Assembly (NCBI RefSeq): GCF_016860525.1
Contig: NZ_BNEA01000015.1
Coordinates: 1,116,001 to 1,180,000 of the forward strand
Length of the DNA stretch: 64,000 bases
Direction: 5' to 3'
Source: Streptomyces rubradiris
GTDB lineage: Bacteria; Actinomycetota; Actinomycetes; Streptomycetales; Streptomycetaceae
Part shown: one piece after another, positions 1-7,757 of the stretch
Layout: every line of letters starts with the position of its first letter
Numbering within the stretch: position 1 is the stretch's first letter
Made by a program: the position numbers and the translations under genes
Notes under the pieces: generated by a model
Told to the model about the DNA's origin: nothing
Database searches by the model: none
Seen by the model: only the letters and a program-made list of their open reading frames with translations

Positions 1-255
1 CACGGCGATCACGAATTCCAGGACCGCCGCGGCCGAGATCAGCCCGAGCATGTGCTTGAGCAGGTAGGCGGTGCTGGCGATGCCAGTCACGGAGTCGAAG
101 CGCGCCGAGACTGCGGGCACCTCCAGGGTCATCGCCGCGGCGAGGCTGAGGAAGGCCAGGGAGATGGCCCGCTGCTTGCGGGAGTGGCGCAGCGAGGGTG
201 CCCTCCACAGAGCCACTGCCCACAGCATGGTGGCGACAAGGATCTGGTGGCTCAT
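1..255 (-). CDS. Integral membrane protein, MAB_1171c-like (partial)
   Basis: This is the 5' part of a gene that runs off the left edge; 85 codons are visible. The ATG at 255 overlaps the stop of the metallopeptidase gene upstream (ATGA), so the two are translationally coupled. The visible protein begins MSHQILVATMLWAVALW and has hydrophobic segments at about residues 3-17, 30-45 and 64-85 separated by a basic loop (RHSRKQR), as expected for the first membrane helices of a polytopic protein. In Streptomyces, XRE regulator / ImmA peptidase / MAB_1171c-type membrane protein sets are common, and the family assignment rests mainly on that context. The function is unknown. Confidence 0.6.
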   Translation of the reverse strand, partial: MSHQILVATMLWAVALWRAPSLRHSRKQRAISLAFLSLAAAMTLEVPAVSARFDSVTGIASTAYLLKHMLGLISAAAVLEFVIAV

Positions 256-824
256 CGGCAGTTCCTTCGCGGATGGGCCATCGTGGCGTCCACGCGGTCC
301 AGCAGACCGTGCGGAGAGGCGGACGGCGCGGTTGGCAGCTGGTCCACGATCTCGTCGAGGATGGTCGCCGTCAGTTCGGCGTCGTGTTCCTGGTCAGTGG
401 AGTAGTTGGTCCGGCCGAAGACCGCGCTGATGCGGGACGGCGCGATCTCCGGCGGCAGGGCCGCCAGCAGGCTCGACACGGCGGAGCTGCCCTTGTGGTC
501 GAGCAGCATGTGCGCGATCTCGTGGAAGACGACCTGCTGGCGGTGGCGCTGGCTGGTGGCGGCGATGTGCCAGATGTGGTCCTCGTCGGGATAGGCGACC
601 CACAGGCCGCACGGCAGCCGCAGCCCGTCACTGTCCGGCAGTTCCCGAAGGACCAGCTGCCGGCCGCGCTGCGCCGACAGCGCCTCGCAGAACGACTCGA
701 TCGTGAAGGGCCGTTGCACCCGCACGCCCCGCAGGGCGTCCTCGCATACGCGCCACAGCCGGGACTCGTGCTCCCCCAACCCCGTTACGCGGGCGCGCTT
801 TTCATGCCTCCGGCGAAGAAACAT
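252..824 (-). CDS. ImmA/IrrE-type metallopeptidase
   Basis: This 190-residue protein has an HEIAH zinc-binding motif at residues 101-105, the hallmark of the ImmA/IrrE (DUF955) peptidases, in a VVFHEIAHMLLDH context. An acidic residue in the later QEHDAELTA stretch could be the third zinc ligand. Family members cleave XRE-type repressors to derepress mobile-element genes. The start codon is ATG, and the stop overlaps the ATG of the membrane-protein gene at 255. The natural partner is probably the XRE regulator at 2318-2758, on the same strand but separated by the divergent gene at 1400-2305. The catalytic motif is intact, so the protein is likely functional. Confidence 0.85.
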   Translation of the reverse strand: MFLRRRHEKRARVTGLGEHESRLWRVCEDALRGVRVQRPFTIESFCEALSAQRGRQLVLRELPDSDGLRLPCGLWVAYPDEDHIWHIAATSQRHRQQVVFHEIAHMLLDHKGSSAVSSLLAALPPEIAPSRISAVFGRTNYSTDQEHDAELTATILDEIVDQLPTAPSASPHGLLDRVDATMAHPRRNCR

Positions 825-1399
825 GGGTGGTCCTTAACTGCACGGAACTGGATTATCTGCTCAGGGCGGTGACCGGCGCACAGGCGTCCACAGGGCTCTC
901 GGTCCAGCGGTCCACGGAGCAACTCCGGGCGGCGCTACACCCGCAGGGCACCACGGCCCGGCCACGAATTGGTGAGCCAGTCGATGCCTGTGCGCACGTA
1001 GCGGGTCAGCGACCGAGAGGCGAACGTTCGGTCCGTTTCCTCCGTCGCCTGGCGGGCGGTGGAAGGGGGTCAGACGGCTGACGAGAAACGGGCGGCTTCA
1101 TATAACGCACGTACGCGCCACATGACTTGACCGCCTTCCTCTTCCTCGGAATTCCCCAACTTCTCCCCCCGGAGAGAATCTTAGGCGCATCACCCCACCC
1201 CGCGCAGGGGCAAGATCACGTAAGGGGAACTGACAGTTCCCCTTACGCTGTACAATGCGAGTACGGTTGAACGTTGAACCAAGATACAGGACGATCGGTC
1301 CGTTACAGCCCGACATTTCGCCCTGTTAACCTTCCCGGCGGGGGAAAGCCGCCAAGAGGTCACCACCAGCTGTGACCTATATCTCAAGACCGACGAGCT
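825..1399. promoter_or_regulatory. Divergent intergenic region with 27-bp palindrome
   Basis: No convincing gene lies in these 575 bases between two divergent genes. The clearest element is a perfect inverted repeat at 1220-1246, with arms GTAAGGGGAACTG and CAGTTCCCCTTAC around one central base. It is followed by a tandem GTTGAAC/GTTGAAC at 1266-1279. The palindrome has the size and symmetry of an operator for a dimeric helix-turn-helix regulator, probably the protein encoded at 1400, but it could also form a hairpin. Confidence 0.5.
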
Positions 1400-2305
1400 A
1401 TGCCTGAGACCAACTCCCCTGACCTCGCGCCGCGCACGACGATTACGCGGATTCTGCGCCATGCCCGGCGTCGCATCGATCCTCACGACATTCCGGGGGC
1501 CGCCGCGCTTCTGGGCCCGCATAGCGGCCCCGGCCTCACACAGGATGCGGTTGCCCAACTTCTCGGCGTGTCCACGAAGTGGTACCGGAACCTGGAACTG
1601 GGCAAACCCCGAACCTTCTCCAAGACGCTGCTGGAGCGGGTGCGCCGCATCCTCGCCCTGACCGAGGACGAGTGGGAGACCGTCTGGCAGCTGACGTACG
1701 GCAGACCGGCGCCCGACGCCGGTGAAGAGGGAGCGCCCGCCCGAAGGCCGGCCCGCCAGACGCCTCCGCCGGCGGTGCGGCGGTTCATCGAATCGCAGCC
1801 CTGGCCCGCATATCTGCGGGACCGCCACTGGGAGGTCTCGCTCTTCAACCGTGCGGCGGGCCGCGATTTCCCGTGGATGCTCTACGGGACGAATGTGGCG
1901 GTCTGGGTTCTCACTTACCCGGAGGCTCGCACCCAGCTCATCCGCTGGGAGGAGGACTGGGCGATTCCGATGATCGCCGAACTGCGGCTGGAGGCCGAGC
2001 GGCGGGGCAACGACCTCGGGCTTCAGGCCGTCATTCGGACGGTGCAGAATGACCCCACAGCCCGCAGGCTGTGGGATTCCCCCGACCTGCCAGCCGTCTC
2101 CCATCCCAGCGCCGCACAGCCTCGCGCGCTGTATCTGCCGCGACAGGGAACGAGAGAATTCCTGGTCAGTGTTCTGACGATGAGGGTCGAGGACATGCCG
2201 TCCTATCGGCTGACCGTCATCCTTCCGGCTCGGGACACACCGTCTGCGCCGGCATCAACACGAGCGCCAACGCTACGGGCGACAGGGGTGAAGCAGTCTT
2301 CCTGA
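1400..2305 (+). CDS. XRE-family regulator with MmyB-like ligand-binding domain
   Basis: This 301-residue protein has an N-terminal helix-turn-helix at about residues 40-90 (LTQDAVAQLLGVSTKWYRNL) and a C-terminal region resembling the MmyB-like domain (WPAYLRDRHWEVSLFNRAAG, then a WVLTYPEAR region). The overall size fits the MmyB-type regulators abundant in Streptomyces, which usually control divergently transcribed genes. It starts at ATG and reads away from the ImmA gene. It sits between the metallopeptidase and the second XRE gene, so it looks inserted into an otherwise contiguous regulator-peptidase pair. The ligand and targets are unknown. Confidence 0.8.
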   Translation: MPETNSPDLAPRTTITRILRHARRRIDPHDIPGAAALLGPHSGPGLTQDAVAQLLGVSTKWYRNLELGKPRTFSKTLLERVRRILALTEDEWETVWQLTYGRPAPDAGEEGAPARRPARQTPPPAVRRFIESQPWPAYLRDRHWEVSLFNRAAGRDFPWMLYGTNVAVWVLTYPEARTQLIRWEEDWAIPMIAELRLEAERRGNDLGLQAVIRTVQNDPTARRLWDSPDLPAVSHPSAAQPRALYLPRQGTREFLVSVLTMRVEDMPSYRLTVILPARDTPSAPASTRAPTLRATGVKQSS

Positions 2306-2317
2306 CGGCGCTCTCCC

Positions 2318-2758
2318 TCAGTCCGCATCGAGCCCTTCGGCCTTGCGGGCGCTATTGATGACAGCAGCGACCATTCGCATGCTGTCCGCGGAAAGCTCGC
2401 CGGCGCGGGCGAAGACATCCTGAACGCCGGCTTTCTCCAGTACGTCCAGGAGTTTCAGGCCGGCCACGACGCGGTCCACATCCGCGCCGCTCATCTCCTT
2501 GGAGAAGTAGTCCTTCTGAACCCCGAAGTGGGCCGCCAGGAGTTCAACCGTCTTCAGTGTGGGATTCTGCTTCGAGCCCTGCCTGAGCTGACGGATGGCG
2601 CTTTCCGAGATTCCGGTGGCGCCAGCCACCTCGGCAACGGTGTAGGGGCGGCCGGTTTCCGGGTTCTCCACACCGGCGAACAGGGCGTTGAGCCGCACCT
2701 TCACCCTGCCGGCCTCCAGAGGCACGTCCATGCCAGCACCGCGGACTGTCTCCGACAC
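2318..2758 (-). CDS. XRE-family regulator, probable ImmA partner
   Basis: The chosen start is the GTG at 2758 because GGAGG lies 10 bases upstream; a GTG at 2818 and an ATG at 2731 are alternatives. The 146-residue protein has a helix-turn-helix around TVAEVAGATGISESAIRQLR, followed by NPTLKTVELLAAHFGV, then a helical tail (GLKLLDVLEKAGV, LSADSMRMVAAVINSAR). This layout matches XRE regulators commonly encoded before ImmA-type peptidases in Streptomyces. Three copies of an ACTTAAGTG-like operator core lie just upstream (2798-2909), consistent with autoregulation and control of the divergent small ORF. Confidence 0.8.
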   Translation of the reverse strand: MSETVRGAGMDVPLEAGRVKVRLNALFAGVENPETGRPYTVAEVAGATGISESAIRQLRQGSKQNPTLKTVELLAAHFGVQKDYFSKEMSGADVDRVVAGLKLLDVLEKAGVQDVFARAGELSADSMRMVAAVINSARKAEGLDAD

Positions 2759-2774
2759 GGCCGCCTCACCTCCG

Positions 2775-2803
2775 ATCACAGCGTCGCTGCGCAGTGTACT
2801 CAA
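2775..2803 (-). promoter_or_regulatory. Putative promoter of the XRE gene
   Basis: Reading the minus strand, TTGAGT (2803-2798) and TGTGAT (2780-2775) are separated by 17 bases, a reasonable vegetative promoter. The -35 box overlaps the operator core ACTCAAGTG at 2798-2806. Confidence 0.35.
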
Positions 2804-2909
2804 GTGCGGATTCCGCACGCCACCCCACCCCAGGCCAGCACTTTAGTGTTGACAAGGCCCTGACGTCTCGCCGTAGAGTCGCCCCACCCGTCAACACTTA
2901 AGTGCTGAC
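2798..2909. promoter_or_regulatory. Three-copy operator cluster and plus-strand promoter
   Basis: Site A at 2890-2909 is a near-perfect 20-bp palindrome (GTCAACACTTAAGTGCTGAC). Site B at 2836-2853 is CAGCACTTTAGTGTTGAC. Site C carries the core ACTCAAGTG at 2798-2806. A plus-strand promoter is visible: TTGACA at 2849-2854 and TAGAGT at 2874-2879, spacing 19. Site B overlaps its -35 box and site A lies just after its -10 box, the standard arrangement for repression. The adjacent XRE protein is the obvious candidate binder. Confidence 0.65.
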
Positions 2910-2931
2910 GACCAGGTCAGAAGGGGTCTTC

Positions 2932-3060
2932 ATGTTGGTCACCCGCCGCGAGGGGGCCGCGTCCGGGCCATGCCGTGATCCGCACGCCCTGCACGCACAC
3001 TTCATCCCTCGTCACGCTGTGCAACTAGTACAGAGTTTAAGAGTCAAGTCTGGACCTTGA
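2932..3060 (+). CDS. 42-codon small ORF under the operator-controlled promoter
   Basis: The ATG at 2932 is preceded by AGAAGGGG at a good ribosome-binding distance and lies about 50 bases downstream of the promoter at 2849-2879. The peptide begins MLVTRREGAASG, is basic and histidine-containing, and ends at TGA 3058-3060. It has no recognisable domain. It is called because promoter, operators and ribosome site line up, not because of its sequence. It could be a regulated peptide or merely a leader for the rep-like gene at 3479. Confidence 0.4.
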   Translation: MLVTRREGAASGPCRDPHALHAHFIPRHAVQLVQSLRVKSGP

Positions 3061-3478
3061 CGCGGGTCCGTGCGTATGTTCGTCGTCCCCCGGGCAGCCC
3101 GCCTGGGGCACCCGCGAACGCGAGGAACGCGGCGGGTACCGACCAACTCCCGCAGGTCCGCATACAGCGACGGCGCCCAGGAGCGGCTACTCCAGGACGC
3201 CGAACGCGTAGCGGCACGTACCGCCCTGGGGCGGGCCCGGCTAGGCCCGACGGGGCGGAGATTGCCCACCATCACCACGCTGATCCCTTTCCACGGGGCG
3301 CGTCAGCGCGGCAACACTGCAAAGGGGATTCTCGCATGCCTCCCGCCCTGCGCAAAAGGCCCGGACATCCGGCCGGCGCGGCAGCCACCTCCTCCTCGAC
3401 ATCCCACAGCATCGTCACGCTCAGTGACAGCTCGGCGTCCCCGCAGCGACGCTCGAACCGTGCGGCCGGGGGTGGCCG
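3061..3478. other. Non-coding stretch upstream of the rep-like gene
   Basis: No ORF here has convincing codon usage or a ribosome-binding site. The stretch probably carries leader and regulatory sequence for the gene at 3479. Confidence 0.35.
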
Positions 3479-4390
3479 ATGAGTGTCAATGCCCGCGAGT
3501 GGGTGTGGGAGCACAGCTCCAGCCGGGGCACCGCACGGCTGGTCCTGCTGTCGATCGCCGACCGGGTCGCGGACGGCAAGTGCGTCGCCTGGGCGTCGGT
3601 GGCGAGCCTGGTGGAGCGAACGAACGCGAGCCGTACTGCGGTGCGGGACGCGCTGGTCGCGCTCGACAAGAGCGGCGAGCTGAAGGTCCTCAGCCACCTG
3701 GAGGGCCCGCAGCGCACCACGGTCTACCGGCTGCCCCGGGCTGCCGCGTGGCTGGCCAAGGTCGCCGCAGCCAGGCGCGAGGACCCCGAGGCGTACGTCG
3801 AGCCTCCGACCGACTCCGACCCGGTGCCGGAGCTGGACGACGACGATGAGAAGGACCTGCGGCGGTACGGGATCTGGCCGAAGAAGGGTACGGAATCCGA
3901 CCCCTCCCGCCGGAATCCGGCCGGTACGGAATCCGACCCCTCCCGACGGAATCCGACCCCTCGACGTGCCGGAATCCGACCCCACCACGGTACGGAATCC
4001 GACCCCCAGAACCGTAGAGAACCGAAGGTGAACCGTAAAGGCAGCAGTAGTGGTGCTGCCGTCACCTCGGCTACCGACTGGCAGGTCGACCCAGCCAGCC
4101 ACACCTGGGCCCGCCAGGAAGGTCACCTCGACCGCCTCGGCGAGGAGGGCCTGCGCGCCGCCGACGCCAAGTGGCGCGCCCACCGTGCCGGGCACGCACC
4201 CCGAGCGGCGGCTGCCTGGGCTGCCGACTGGCGGGCCTGGATCGCCCGAGAGCACGCTCCGGTCCGCCCGAACCTCTACGCCCTGCCCGGTGGCGGGTCC
4301 GCCCCGGCGGGCGGCATGACCCGCTCCGAGGCCCACACCGCCGCCCTGCTGGCCGCCCTCAACGAGCCGATGCCGACCGGAACGGAGTAG
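3479..4390 (+). CDS. Winged-helix protein, candidate replication initiator
   Basis: This 303-residue protein has an N-terminal winged-helix domain at about residues 1-95 (TARLVLLSIADRVADG, ASLVERTNASRTAVRDALVAL, GELKVLS), an acidic linker (ELDDDDEKDL), a segment encoded by iteron-like DNA repeats, and a C-terminal alpha-helical region rich in Trp and Ala. The domain resembles phage- and plasmid-type replication or regulatory proteins. The ATG at 3479 follows GGGGGTGG. The repeats inside the gene are read in different frames, which argues that they matter as DNA, and this is the main reason for proposing a replication role. The gene ends two bases before the ATG of the next gene, so the two are coupled. 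A plain transcription factor remains possible. Confidence 0.55.
   Translation: MSVNAREWVWEHSSSRGTARLVLLSIADRVADGKCVAWASVASLVERTNASRTAVRDALVALDKSGELKVLSHLEGPQRTTVYRLPRAAAWLAKVAAARREDPEAYVEPPTDSDPVPELDDDDEKDLRRYGIWPKKGTESDPSRRNPAGTESDPSRRNPTPRRAGIRPHHGTESDPQNRREPKVNRKGSSSGAAVTSATDWQVDPASHTWARQEGHLDRLGEEGLRAADAKWRAHRAGHAPRAAAAWAADWRAWIAREHAPVRPNLYALPGGGSAPAGGMTRSEAHTAALLAALNEPMPTGTE
3891..4006 (+). repeat. Six iteron-like repeats inside the coding sequence
   Basis: Copies of CGGAATCCGACCCC begin at 3891, 3911 (variant ending GGCC), 3927, 3947, 3970 and 3993, spaced 16-23 bases apart, close to two helical turns. The core CGGA-A-TCCG is a short palindrome. The copies are translated in all three frames (as TESDP, RNP and GIRP), so protein-level selection cannot explain them. 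Such arrays are typical binding sites for plasmid Rep proteins. Confidence 0.75.
4040..4060. repeat. Inverted repeat after the iterons
   Basis: GGCAGCA and TGCTGCC flank seven bases shortly after the iteron-like repeats, in a locally more A-rich stretch of the same gene. It may be part of an origin. Confidence 0.35.
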
Positions 4391-4392
4391 CC

Positions 4393-5085
4393 ATGGACCG
4401 CCGCGAAATCGCCGCCCTGCTGGCCTACATCGGCCGACTCGACCCCCGCACCATCCGCACCGACCACGCCGAGGCCCGCGACCAGCTCGCCCAGTGGCAC
4501 GAGCTGCTGGAGGACGTGCCGCTGGCCACGCCGCACGGCTGGGACGCCTGCGTCGTCGCCCGCCGACACATCCGCGTCTCGCCGTACCAGATCCTGCCCG
4601 CGGACATCGCCCGCCCGTGGGAGAACTACAAGCGCGACCGCCTGCACCGGCACACCGACCCGATCCCGGTGGCCGACCCCGACGACCAGGCGGCCTGGAC
4701 CGCCGAGCTGGTCGGCACCCGCCACGCCGTCGCCACCGGCACCGCACAGCCCGTGGCCTACCAGCAGCTCACCGAAGGCCGGACCAACCCCAGGCTGAAA
4801 GCCCGGCTGAAGCAGGTCGGCTCCTACATCCCGCCGGAGGCCCGCGCCGCCCTCGCGCCCTTCCGCCGCGCCCGCGCGGCCCACGAAGAGGCCCTCGCCC
4901 AGGGCCGACCCGACGCGCTGTCGGTGCCCTGCGACTGGTGCGAGGCACCGGTCGGCGAGCCCTGCCGCCGCCGTCGGATCGACCCCGACGGCTTCGCACG
5001 CGGCAGCGCACTTCGGGAGAAGCCGCACCCGGGCCGCAAGGACCTCGCCGCCGCCCAGCACCGGCAGCAGACCGCGACGGCCTGA
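4393..5085 (+). CDS. Zinc-finger protein of unknown function
   Basis: The chosen start is the ATG at 4393, two bases after the stop of the rep-like gene, giving 230 residues beginning MDRREIAALLAYIGRLDP. The C-terminal part has a Cys-x2-Cys-x7-Cys pattern (PCDWCEAPVGEPC) followed by a basic stretch and a His (EKPHPGRKD), the pattern of small zinc-binding domains common in actinobacterial phages and plasmids. The N-terminal part (ATPHGWDACVVARRHIR, PYQILPADI) contains no motif I recognise. The tight spacing suggests co-transcription with the gene before it and a DNA-related role, which is inference. Confidence 0.7.
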   Translation: MDRREIAALLAYIGRLDPRTIRTDHAEARDQLAQWHELLEDVPLATPHGWDACVVARRHIRVSPYQILPADIARPWENYKRDRLHRHTDPIPVADPDDQAAWTAELVGTRHAVATGTAQPVAYQQLTEGRTNPRLKARLKQVGSYIPPEARAALAPFRRARAAHEEALAQGRPDALSVPCDWCEAPVGEPCRRRRIDPDGFARGSALREKPHPGRKDLAAAQHRQQTATA

Positions 5086-5247
5086 CCGGCCCGCACGTGG
5101 TGCACCACCGCCTGGTGCACCCGCGCGACACCATCGTCCCGCCCCTGCCGCGGCGCCCCTGCCCGGTGCCACGGCAGGCGCCCGACGCCGCGTCCGCCCA
5201 CCACCATCCCTCCGACCGGCCGACGCGGCAGCACACCGGAGACCCTC

Positions 5248-5892
5248 TTGCGCCACATCACCACCCACACCTCGCCGGCCACCGGCCTGCGCGGCATCGG
5301 CGACACCAGCTGGCAGCCCCACGGGGTGTGCCACGGCATGGACCCCGAGGACGCCGACGCCACCTTCTTCCCGCTGCCCCGCGACCACGAGGCCATCGCG
5401 GACGCCAAGGAGCTGTGCGGCCCGTGCCCGGTCCGCCGCGACTGCCTCAACTACGCCTTGGAGAACGACCTGAAGGAAGGCATCTGGGGCGGGCTGACGG
5501 AAGCCGAGCGCCGGCCCTGGCACGACGGACTGCCCCGCCGCCTCGACTACCGCCGCGTGGCCGCCTTCTTCAACGGCCGCGACGTCCACCTCACCGACGC
5601 CGAGCGGCAGGTCGTCATCGACCACGCCTACGTCCGCGGATGGCGCCCCGACCGGCTCGCCCCCGCCCTGCAGATCAGCACCAAGCACGCCCGGGACCTG
5701 CTGCGGCAGGCCGCCAACAGGGTCTTCGACCGCGACCGCACCCTCGGCGTGCCCCGGCGGAAGAACCCCGTCAAGAAGACCACGGTGGCCCGGCGGCCCC
5801 GGCCCGCGACCGCACCGCCTTCCACGCAGCAGCCCTTGGCCCGCCCGGCGACGCCCACTCCGGCGCACGCCCCTGTCGGAAAGGCCGCATGA
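5248..5892 (+). CDS. WhiB-family iron-sulfur regulator
   Basis: This 214-residue protein carries the four WhiB cysteines: C28, then C57-x2-C60-x5-C66, followed by GIWGG at 79-83 (the family's G-[VI]-W-G-G turn). WhiB proteins bind a [4Fe-4S] cluster and act with the vegetative sigma factor. The C-terminal half is a basic extension with a helix-turn-helix-like stretch (RPDRLAPALQISTKHARDLL) and a Pro/Ala tail, longer than chromosomal WhiB proteins. It starts at TTG with GGAG upstream and overlaps the next gene by ATGA at 5889, so it belongs to the transfer operon and may regulate it. Confidence 0.88.
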   Translation: MRHITTHTSPATGLRGIGDTSWQPHGVCHGMDPEDADATFFPLPRDHEAIADAKELCGPCPVRRDCLNYALENDLKEGIWGGLTEAERRPWHDGLPRRLDYRRVAAFFNGRDVHLTDAERQVVIDHAYVRGWRPDRLAPALQISTKHARDLLRQAANRVFDRDRTLGVPRRKNPVKKTTVARRPRPATAPPSTQQPLARPATPTPAHAPVGKAA

Positions 5893-7757
5893 CCCAGCAC
5901 GTCCTGTCCCTCGGTGCCGGCACCGACCCCTCCCTCCTCCTCACTCTCGGCATCCCCGGCGCCGCCACCGCCCTGGCCCTGACCGGCTGGGCAGCCCGGC
6001 GGGCACGACGCTCGCAGAAACGATCCAGCAACAAGGCGGTGGTGGCCGCCGCCCTGGCCGCGCTCGGCTGCACCGCCTACAGCGCCGACACGAGCTGGCG
6101 CTTCGCCGCCGACTACCTCGACGTAGCCGGCACCGCCGAACGCGCCGGGATGTTCGCCGCCGCGGAACTCGGCTTGTTCGCAACCGCCCTGATGGCCCGG
6201 CAGAACCTGACCACCCAGGGCACGCCCGGCATGCCGGGCACCCTGGTCTGGGTCATCAGCGGCGTACAGGTCATCCCCGCCTATGCCGAGAGCGGGGTGG
6301 TCGGCGGCACCGTCCGCGCCTTCGTCGGCCCGGTCATGGCAGGCATGCTCTGGCACCTGGCCATGGGTATCGAGCTGCGCCTGCGCACCCCCGGAGCCGC
6401 TTCCAAGGGCCTGGTCGCCACCCTCGGACGGGAAGCACGCGAGCGGCTGCTGTCCCGTCTCGGGATCGCCACCCGGGACCGCGACGCGGCGCAGATCACC
6501 CGGGACCGCGCCACCATCCGCGCCGTGGACCTCGCCACCCGGCTCGCTGACCTCAGCACCGAGCAGCGGCAGAGCCGACGGGGCCGGCGCCTGACCCGGC
6601 GGCTGTCGAAAGCGATCGGCCGGGCCTCGGTCGGCACCGACCCCGACCAGCGCGCCGAACTACTCGCCCAGCTCGCCGCCCGCCGCAACGCCCTCACGCT
6701 CGCCACGGTCCCGCTCGCCTCCCCCTGGTCGCCGGGCCCGACCGGGGAGATGGCCACCGTGGTCCCCGCAGCAAACCGCCAGAGCAGCCCGGCCCCCGGC
6801 GGCGGTCCCCGCACTGACACCGGGGAGACCGGAGGCCGCGAACAGCAGGCTCAACAGGGACCGGGCAGCGAAACCGCCAAGCAGCACGAGGGATCCCCAC
6901 CCCACCACGCGGGGACCGACCACGGGGACCGGGGACCGGGGACCGACCACGGGGACCGGGGACCGGGGACCGACCACGGGGACCGGGAGCCGGGGACCGA
7001 CCACGGGGACCGGGGACCGGGGACCGACCACGGGGACCGGGAGCCGGGGACCGACCACGGGGACCGGGGACCGGGGACCGACCACGGGGACCGGGGACCG
7101 GGGACCGACCACGGGGACCGGGGACCGGGGACCGACCACGGGGACCGGGAGCCGGGGACCGACCACGGGGACCGGGGACCGGGGACCGACCACGGGGACC
7201 GGGAGCCGGGGACCGACCACGGGGACCGGGGACCGGGGACCGACCACGGGGACCGGGGACCGGGGACCGACCACGGGGACCGGGGACCGGGGACCGACCA
7301 CGGGGACCGGGAGCCGGGGACCGACCACGGGGACCGGGAGCCGGGGACCGACCACGGGGACCGGGGACCGGGGACCGACCACGGGGACCGGGGACCGGGG
7401 ACCGACCACGGGGACCGGGAGCCGGGGACCGACCACGGGGACCGGCACAGCAAACACGTACGCCGGTCGCCGGCTTCGAAGGGAAAGGGGCGGGCGAAGC
7501 GGAGTGGCGGGTCCCGCGGGCCGCAAGCGCAGCGTCCTCCTCGGGCGCCTGAGGAGGACGTCGACCAGCTGGTCGAGCTGATCCGTCCCCACGTGCCTGC
7601 CCTGCTCGACCGGGACGGCAACGACACCGTGACCCGTGTCCAGCTCCGGAAGATCCTGCGGGACCAGAACCTGCCCGGCCTCAGGAACGACCGCATGAGC
7701 TTGGTCCTGGCGGCTCTGCGCAACCAGAACAGCACGACGGCAAGGAGTACCAGATGA
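5889..7757 (+). CDS. SpdB-like membrane protein with 9-residue tandem repeats
   Basis: The start is the ATG at 5889, overlapping the WhiB stop, giving 622 residues. Residues 1-160 contain four to five hydrophobic segments (for example IPGAATALALTGWAA, VVAAALAALG, LVWVISGVQVIPAYAESG), followed by a basic helical region with DUF2637/SpdB-like character. Residues 342-519 are almost 20 copies of the hydrophilic unit GTDHGDR[G/E]P. The last 90 residues (PEEDVDQLVELIRPHVPALL) form a predicted helical domain. SpdB proteins help plasmids spread between hyphal compartments after conjugation, and the position among mobilisation genes fits. The repeat probably forms a flexible charged linker. Confidence 0.65.
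   Translation: MTQHVLSLGAGTDPSLLLTLGIPGAATALALTGWAARRARRSQKRSSNKAVVAAALAALGCTAYSADTSWRFAADYLDVAGTAERAGMFAAAELGLFATALMARQNLTTQGTPGMPGTLVWVISGVQVIPAYAESGVVGGTVRAFVGPVMAGMLWHLAMGIELRLRTPGAASKGLVATLGREARERLLSRLGIATRDRDAAQITRDRATIRAVDLATRLADLSTEQRQSRRGRRLTRRLSKAIGRASVGTDPDQRAELLAQLAARRNALTLATVPLASPWSPGPTGEMATVVPAANRQSSPAPGGGPRTDTGETGGREQQAQQGPGSETAKQHEGSPPHHAGTDHGDRGPGTDHGDRGPGTDHGDREPGTDHGDRGPGTDHGDREPGTDHGDRGPGTDHGDRGPGTDHGDRGPGTDHGDREPGTDHGDRGPGTDHGDREPGTDHGDRGPGTDHGDRGPGTDHGDRGPGTDHGDREPGTDHGDREPGTDHGDRGPGTDHGDRGPGTDHGDREPGTDHGDRHSKHVRRSPASKGKGRAKRSGGSRGPQAQRPPRAPEEDVDQLVELIRPHVPALLDRDGNDTVTRVQLRKILRDQNLPGLRNDRMSLVLAALRNQNSTTARSTR
6912..7445 (+). repeat. 27-bp tandem repeat, 19.8 copies
   Basis: The 27-base unit begins GGGACCGACCACGGGGAC. 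There are 19 full copies and one partial copy, all in frame and encoding GTDHGDRGP or GTDHGDREP. The two unit types differ by GGA versus GAG and alternate irregularly. Near-identity of the copies implies recent expansion by slippage or unequal recombination. Confidence 0.95.

Noticed and set aside
6912..7445. CRISPR-like array
   Set aside because: The repeats are directly adjacent with no spacers, and they encode an in-frame peptide.
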